9,587 bases of DNA, taken from assembly GCA_958414825.1 (NCBI GenBank), contig CATYXQ010000063.1, positions 1 to 9,587 of the forward strand, in the 5' to 3' direction. Numbering within the stretch: position 1 is the stretch's first letter; each line of letters begins with the position of its first letter. Shown piece after piece: positions 6,299 through 9,587 of this stretch. Under the pieces are notes generated by a model. The model saw nothing but the letters and a program-made list of their open reading frames with translations. It had not been told where the DNA came from and searched no databases. The DNA comes from an uncultured Eubacteriales bacterium. Lineage in GTDB: Bacteria > Bacillota > Clostridia > Oscillospirales > CAG-272. Position numbers and translations under genes: made by a program.

Positions 6299-7048
6299 TT
6301 ATTCGTATTCTACTACATCGACCCAGCCAAGCAGGAACTGCCGTTCCTCCGGCTTGCCCTTAACCGACTGAGAAGCCGCCACAATTGGAAGCCATTTCTG
6401 GATATACTGCTTCGCGGTATCACTCTTTTTGCAGAAAAGATTCAGATACTTCTCTGCACCGTCAATATCGCCCTCCAGCCAAAACAGAAGATATGTGCGC
6501 GCCACGTCGGCGGAGGCGTTGCCTTGCGTAACATGCGCCCAGTCAATAATATACGGCGTTCCGTCATTTTGAATGATGATATTTGTGGGATTAAAATCTC
6601 CATGGCAGATCTTATTATGCTTCGGCATGGATTCAAGGCGGGTGTGCAGTTCATAGCGCGTCGTCGCATCGAGATCCGCTTCGGAGATTTTCCGGTTCAT
6701 TTTATCTTTGAGTTTGCCGAGCAGCGGCGCTTTTTGCGCGTGCACCTGCATCTGCAAGTCCACCATCTGCTCAATATAGGCGTCTTTCTTTTCCGGATTC
6801 GCTTTCATAAGGGCATCTAACGTCTGTCCCTCGATATACTCGGATACAATCGCCCATTTTTCATCTACCTTGGTAACCTCGAGAATCTTCGGAATATTCA
6901 GCCCGGTCTCCTCCACGCGCGCCTGATTCATCGCCTCGTTGAGAATATCCGCCTTGGAATAGTCCTCGCTGAAAACTTTGATCGTCCGACCGCCGTCCCG
7001 ATAAATTGTTTTATTGGTTCTGACGGCAATTACTCTGTCCAGCTTCAT
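6299..7048 (-). CDS. APH/choline-kinase-fold phosphotransferase
   Basis: A 249-residue protein with the aminoglycoside-phosphotransferase kinase fold. IKVF (23-26) supplies the likely ATP-binding lysine K24. VSEYIEGQTL (68-77) matches the hinge region. HGDFNPTN (149-156) holds the catalytic D151 and metal-binding N156. YIIDWAH (166-172) carries the second metal-binding D169 in place of the DFG of eukaryotic-type kinases. The frame is open to an ATG at 7117 inside adhE, but I chose ATG 7048 because AGGGGGAG (7055-7062) lies six bases upstream and the gap to the adhE stop is 13 bp. Family members phosphorylate small molecules such as antibiotics, choline or sugars, and a few act on proteins. 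Its place in an operon with a PP2C phosphatase raises the possibility that it is the opposing kinase. That is inference; antibiotic resistance seems unlikely from the context. Confidence 0.87.
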   Translation of the reverse strand: MKLDRVIAVRTNKTIYRDGGRTIKVFSEDYSKADILNEAMNQARVEETGLNIPKILEVTKVDEKWAIVSEYIEGQTLDALMKANPEKKDAYIEQMVDLQMQVHAQKAPLLGKLKDKMNRKISEADLDATTRYELHTRLESMPKHNKICHGDFNPTNIIIQNDGTPYIIDWAHVTQGNASADVARTYLLFWLEGDIDGAEKYLNLFCKKSDTAKQYIQKWLPIVAASQSVKGKPEERQFLLGWVDVVEYE

Positions 7049-7054
7049 CTTATT

Positions 7055-7062
7055 CTCCCCCT
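7055..7062 (-). promoter_or_regulatory. Ribosome binding site of the APH-fold kinase gene
   Basis: AGGGGGAG on the - strand lies six bases before ATG 7048, and its first base is the second base of the adhE stop codon region (7062-7064). This strong site supports ATG 7048 over the upstream in-frame ATG at 7117, which has no comparable site and lies within the adhE coding sequence. Confidence 0.82.
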
Positions 7063-9587
7063 TATATGTTTTCATGCGTTCCGTAATATGCATTGAGATA
7101 CATCTGCTTAATCTCACGCATCAACGGATACCGCGGATTCGCGCCGGTGCACTGATCGTCAAATGCCTGCTCAGTCATATCGTCAAGGCGATCTAAGAAG
7201 TCTTTTTCATCCGTCACATAGTCCCGAATGGTCGGTTTAATGCCCACTTTGGCTTTCAACTCATCGATTGCGGCAATCAAATTCTCCACCTTGTCGGCTT
7301 CGTTTTTCCCTTTAATGCCGAGACTGTCCGCAACTTCGGCATATCTTGCGCGGGTATGCGGATGATCGTACTGCGGGAACGTTCCCATCTTGGTCGGCAC
7401 CTCGCTCGAATTGAAGCGAATGACCTCATCAATCATCAGCGCATTGGCCACGCCGTGCGGCAGGTGATGGAACGCGCCGAGCTTATGCGCCATCGAATGA
7501 CAAACGCCAAGGAAAGCATTGGCAAAGGCCATACCGGCCATCGTTGCGGCGTTTGCCATTTTCTCCCGTGCCTCCGGATCGTTTTGTCCATTATCATAAG
7601 CGCGTGGCAAGTACTCAAAAATCATTTTCAGCGAACGCAGCGCAAGACCGTCGGTGTAATCAGTGGCCAGCATGGACGCATATGCCTCCAATGCGTGCGT
7701 AACCGCGTCAATACCGGAGGCGCTGGTCAATCCGCGCGGCGCGCTCATATGCAGATCCGCATCCACAATCGCCATATTCGGAAGCAATTCATAGTCCGCA
7801 AGCGGATATTTCACGCCGCTCGTCTCGTCCGTAATGACCGCAAAGGGCGTTACTTCGGAACCGGTACCGGCCGAGGTCGGAATGGCGACAAAATACGCTT
7901 TTTCACCCATTTTCGGAAATGTGTATACGCGCTTGCGAATATCGGAAAAGCGCATGGCCATATCCTGGAAATCCACTTCGGGATGCTCATACAGCACCCA
8001 CATAATCTTAGCCGCGTCCATCGCACTGCCGCCGCCGACCGCGATAATCACATCGGGACCAAACGCACGCATCTGCGCGGCGCCAGCTTTGGCGCAGGCC
8101 AGCGTCGGATCGGGTGCTACATCGGAAAATGTCGTGTGCATCACGCCCATCGAATCCAATTTCTTTTCAATCGGCGCAGTATAACCGTTTGCATACAGGA
8201 AAGTATCGGTCACAATAAAGGCTTTCTTTTTCCCCATTATCGTACCCAGTTCGTCGAGCGCTACGGGGAGACATCCTTTTTTAATATAAATTTTCTCGGG
8301 AGCACGGAACCACAGCATATTTTCTCTTCTTTCTGCAACAGTTTTGATGTTGAGCAAATGCTTGACGCCGACATTTTCGGATACCGAGTTGCCGCCCCAA
8401 GAGCCGCAGCCCAGCGTCAGCGAAGGCGTCAGGGCAAAATTGTACAAATCACCGATTCCGCCGTGCGAGGATGGTGTGTTCACTACAATGCGGCAGGTCG
8501 GCATACGCTTTGCGAACGTATCCAGTTTTTCCCGCTCCGTTACCGCATTCAAATAAATAGAAGACGTATGTCCGAGACCGCCGTCATAGATCAGCCGTTC
8601 GGCTTTATCCAGCGCCTCCTCAAAGGTTTTCGCGCGATACATTCCCAGCACCGGCGAAAGCTTTTCATGCGCAAATTCCTCAGAAAGCTCCACGCTCTCG
8701 ACTTCACCGATCAGTATTTTAGCCGACTCCGGGGTTTGCACGCCGGCAAGAGATGCGATCGTATGCGCACTCTGTCCGACAATCTTCGCATTTAAAGCGC
8801 CGTTTATCAAAATGGTTTTGCGTACCTTTTCGGTCTCCTCAGGATTCAGGAAATAACATCCGCGATCCGCAAATTCCTTTTTAACCGCTTTATAAATCGA
8901 GTCGAGCACAATCACCGACTGCTCGGAGGCGCAGATCATACCGTTGTCAAAAGTCTTGGAATGAATAATCGAGTTGACGGCCAATTTGATGTCGGCAGTA
9001 TCATCTATGATGGCAGGCGTATTGCCGGCGCCGACGCCGAGCGCGGGCTTACCGCTCGAATACGCGGCTTTGACCATGCCGGGACCGCCAGTAGCCAAAA
9101 TAATATCTGCCTCTTTCATGACCAGATTGGTCATCTCCAGCGACGGCACGTCAATCCATGCGATAATATCTTTCGGCGCGCCCGCAGCGACAGCCGCCTC
9201 CAGTACGATCTTTGCAGCGCAGATCGTGGATTCCTTGGCACGCGGATGAGGACTGATAATGATGCCGTTGCGTGTCTTAAGTGCAATCAGCGTTTTAAAA
9301 ATCGCTGTCGATGTCGGGTTGGTCGTGGGGATGACGGCGGCAATCACGCCGATCGGTTCGGCAATTTTCGTCACGCCGTAAGCCTGATCCTCTTCAATGA
9401 CGCCGCAGGTTTTCGTATTTTTGTACTGATTATAGATGTATTCAGAAGCATAGTGATTTTTAATCACTTTATCTTCTACCACGCCCATACCGGTCTCGCT
9501 CACCGCAAGCTTGGCAAGGGGCAGCCGCTGTTTATTGGCCGCGCTGGCAGCCGCCAAAAAAATTCGGTCTACCTCTTCCTGCGTATA
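7062..9587 (-). CDS. adhE: Bifunctional acetaldehyde-CoA/alcohol dehydrogenase AdhE, 5' partial
   Basis: AdhE reduces acetyl-CoA to acetaldehyde and then to ethanol, oxidising two NADH; the family assembles into cytoplasmic filaments (spirosomes). The frame runs to the right edge, with ten codons (YTQEEVDRIF) before the in-frame TTG at 9557, so the true start is outside. By comparison with E. coli AdhE (catalytic C246, here visible residue 219) about 27 residues are missing. The N-terminal aldehyde dehydrogenase half contains the NGMICASEQ active site. The C-terminal iron-dependent alcohol dehydrogenase half contains the GGGSAMDAAK nucleotide motif (about 518-527) and the iron ligands D627, H631, H697 and H711 in visible numbering, in SGIDAVTH, CHSMAHKLG and LPHG contexts. 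Both active sites look intact. It is the first visible gene of the hydS operon, with the kinase gene following after 13 bp. Its promoter, and any redox-repressor site, would lie beyond the window. Confidence 0.97.
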   Translation of the reverse strand, partial: YTQEEVDRIFLAAASAANKQRLPLAKLAVSETGMGVVEDKVIKNHYASEYIYNQYKNTKTCGVIEEDQAYGVTKIAEPIGVIAAVIPTTNPTSTAIFKTLIALKTRNGIIISPHPRAKESTICAAKIVLEAAVAAGAPKDIIAWIDVPSLEMTNLVMKEADIILATGGPGMVKAAYSSGKPALGVGAGNTPAIIDDTADIKLAVNSIIHSKTFDNGMICASEQSVIVLDSIYKAVKKEFADRGCYFLNPEETEKVRKTILINGALNAKIVGQSAHTIASLAGVQTPESAKILIGEVESVELSEEFAHEKLSPVLGMYRAKTFEEALDKAERLIYDGGLGHTSSIYLNAVTEREKLDTFAKRMPTCRIVVNTPSSHGGIGDLYNFALTPSLTLGCGSWGGNSVSENVGVKHLLNIKTVAERRENMLWFRAPEKIYIKKGCLPVALDELGTIMGKKKAFIVTDTFLYANGYTAPIEKKLDSMGVMHTTFSDVAPDPTLACAKAGAAQMRAFGPDVIIAVGGGSAMDAAKIMWVLYEHPEVDFQDMAMRFSDIRKRVYTFPKMGEKAYFVAIPTSAGTGSEVTPFAVITDETSGVKYPLADYELLPNMAIVDADLHMSAPRGLTSASGIDAVTHALEAYASMLATDYTDGLALRSLKMIFEYLPRAYDNGQNDPEAREKMANAATMAGMAFANAFLGVCHSMAHKLGAFHHLPHGVANALMIDEVIRFNSSEVPTKMGTFPQYDHPHTRARYAEVADSLGIKGKNEADKVENLIAAIDELKAKVGIKPTIRDYVTDEKDFLDRLDDMTEQAFDDQCTGANPRYPLMREIKQMYLNAYYGTHENI

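Noticed and set aside
6299..7048. Antibiotic resistance aminoglycoside phosphotransferase
   Set aside because: The fold matches, but the operon concerns fermentation and redox sensing, and no mobile element or resistance context is present.
7049..7117. Longer N-terminus for the APH-fold kinase starting at 7117
   Set aside because: The added residues lie within the adhE 3' end in another frame and do not look like protein of this family; ATG 7048 has a strong ribosome binding site.
7356..8795. A 479-codon open frame on the + strand, antisense to adhE
   Set aside because: Same reasoning: it mirrors highly conserved AdhE sequence, and its product is Arg/His rich with no family features.

Overview
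The window looks like chromosomal DNA from a strictly anaerobic, fermentative Clostridia-type bacterium, most likely in the Oscillospiraceae/Ruminococcaceae neighbourhood. The reasons are two different [FeFe]-hydrogenase-family proteins, a bifunctional AdhE, AGGAGG-like ribosome binding sites and densely packed genes. The organism call is inference from gene content, not from a marker gene.

Left part (1-1406, + strand). The 3' portion of an FkbM-family methyltransferase gene, whose start lies before the window, overlaps a small ORF of 149 codons. The small protein has no obvious family. Its order of strands and conserved positions resembles an RNase H fold that has lost most catalytic acids. 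A long perfect hairpin flanked by A and T runs (1459-1495) sits between the convergent transcription units and probably terminates both.

Right part (1506-9587, - strand). Seven genes are packed head to tail in what is almost certainly one operon, read from right to left: adhE (5' end outside the window), a small APH-fold kinase, two tandem thioredoxin-fold [2Fe-2S] proteins, a group C 'sensory' [FeFe] hydrogenase (HydS) with Fe-S and PAS domains, a SpoIIE/PP2C-type phosphatase with an extra C-terminal domain, and a group B-type [FeFe] hydrogenase. Junctions are 4-8 bp overlaps or gaps of 11-16 bp. No internal promoter or terminator is evident.

How they may work together (inference). AdhE disposes of NADH by making ethanol. 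The group B hydrogenase probably disposes of electrons as H2, or takes them back. HydS has an H-cluster domain joined to a PAS domain and a short helical tail but has no catalytic output domain. It probably reads H2 or redox state and passes the signal to the adjacent phosphatase, possibly opposed by the kinase. From memory, Ruminococcus albus 7 has a comparable transcription unit (hydS, hydA2, an aldehyde/alcohol dehydrogenase, a Ser/Thr kinase, a Ser/Thr phosphatase and a redox-sensing repressor), for which H2-dependent control was proposed. The layout is therefore not wholly new. The APH-type kinase, the tandem [2Fe-2S] proteins and the phosphatase's C-terminal domain are the less explained parts. 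No Rex-like repressor, hydrogenase maturase, STAS protein or anti-sigma factor gene is visible here, and the operon promoter lies beyond the right edge.

No tRNA, rRNA, CRISPR array, insertion sequence or riboswitch was seen, and no stretch longer than 300 bases lacks a gene.
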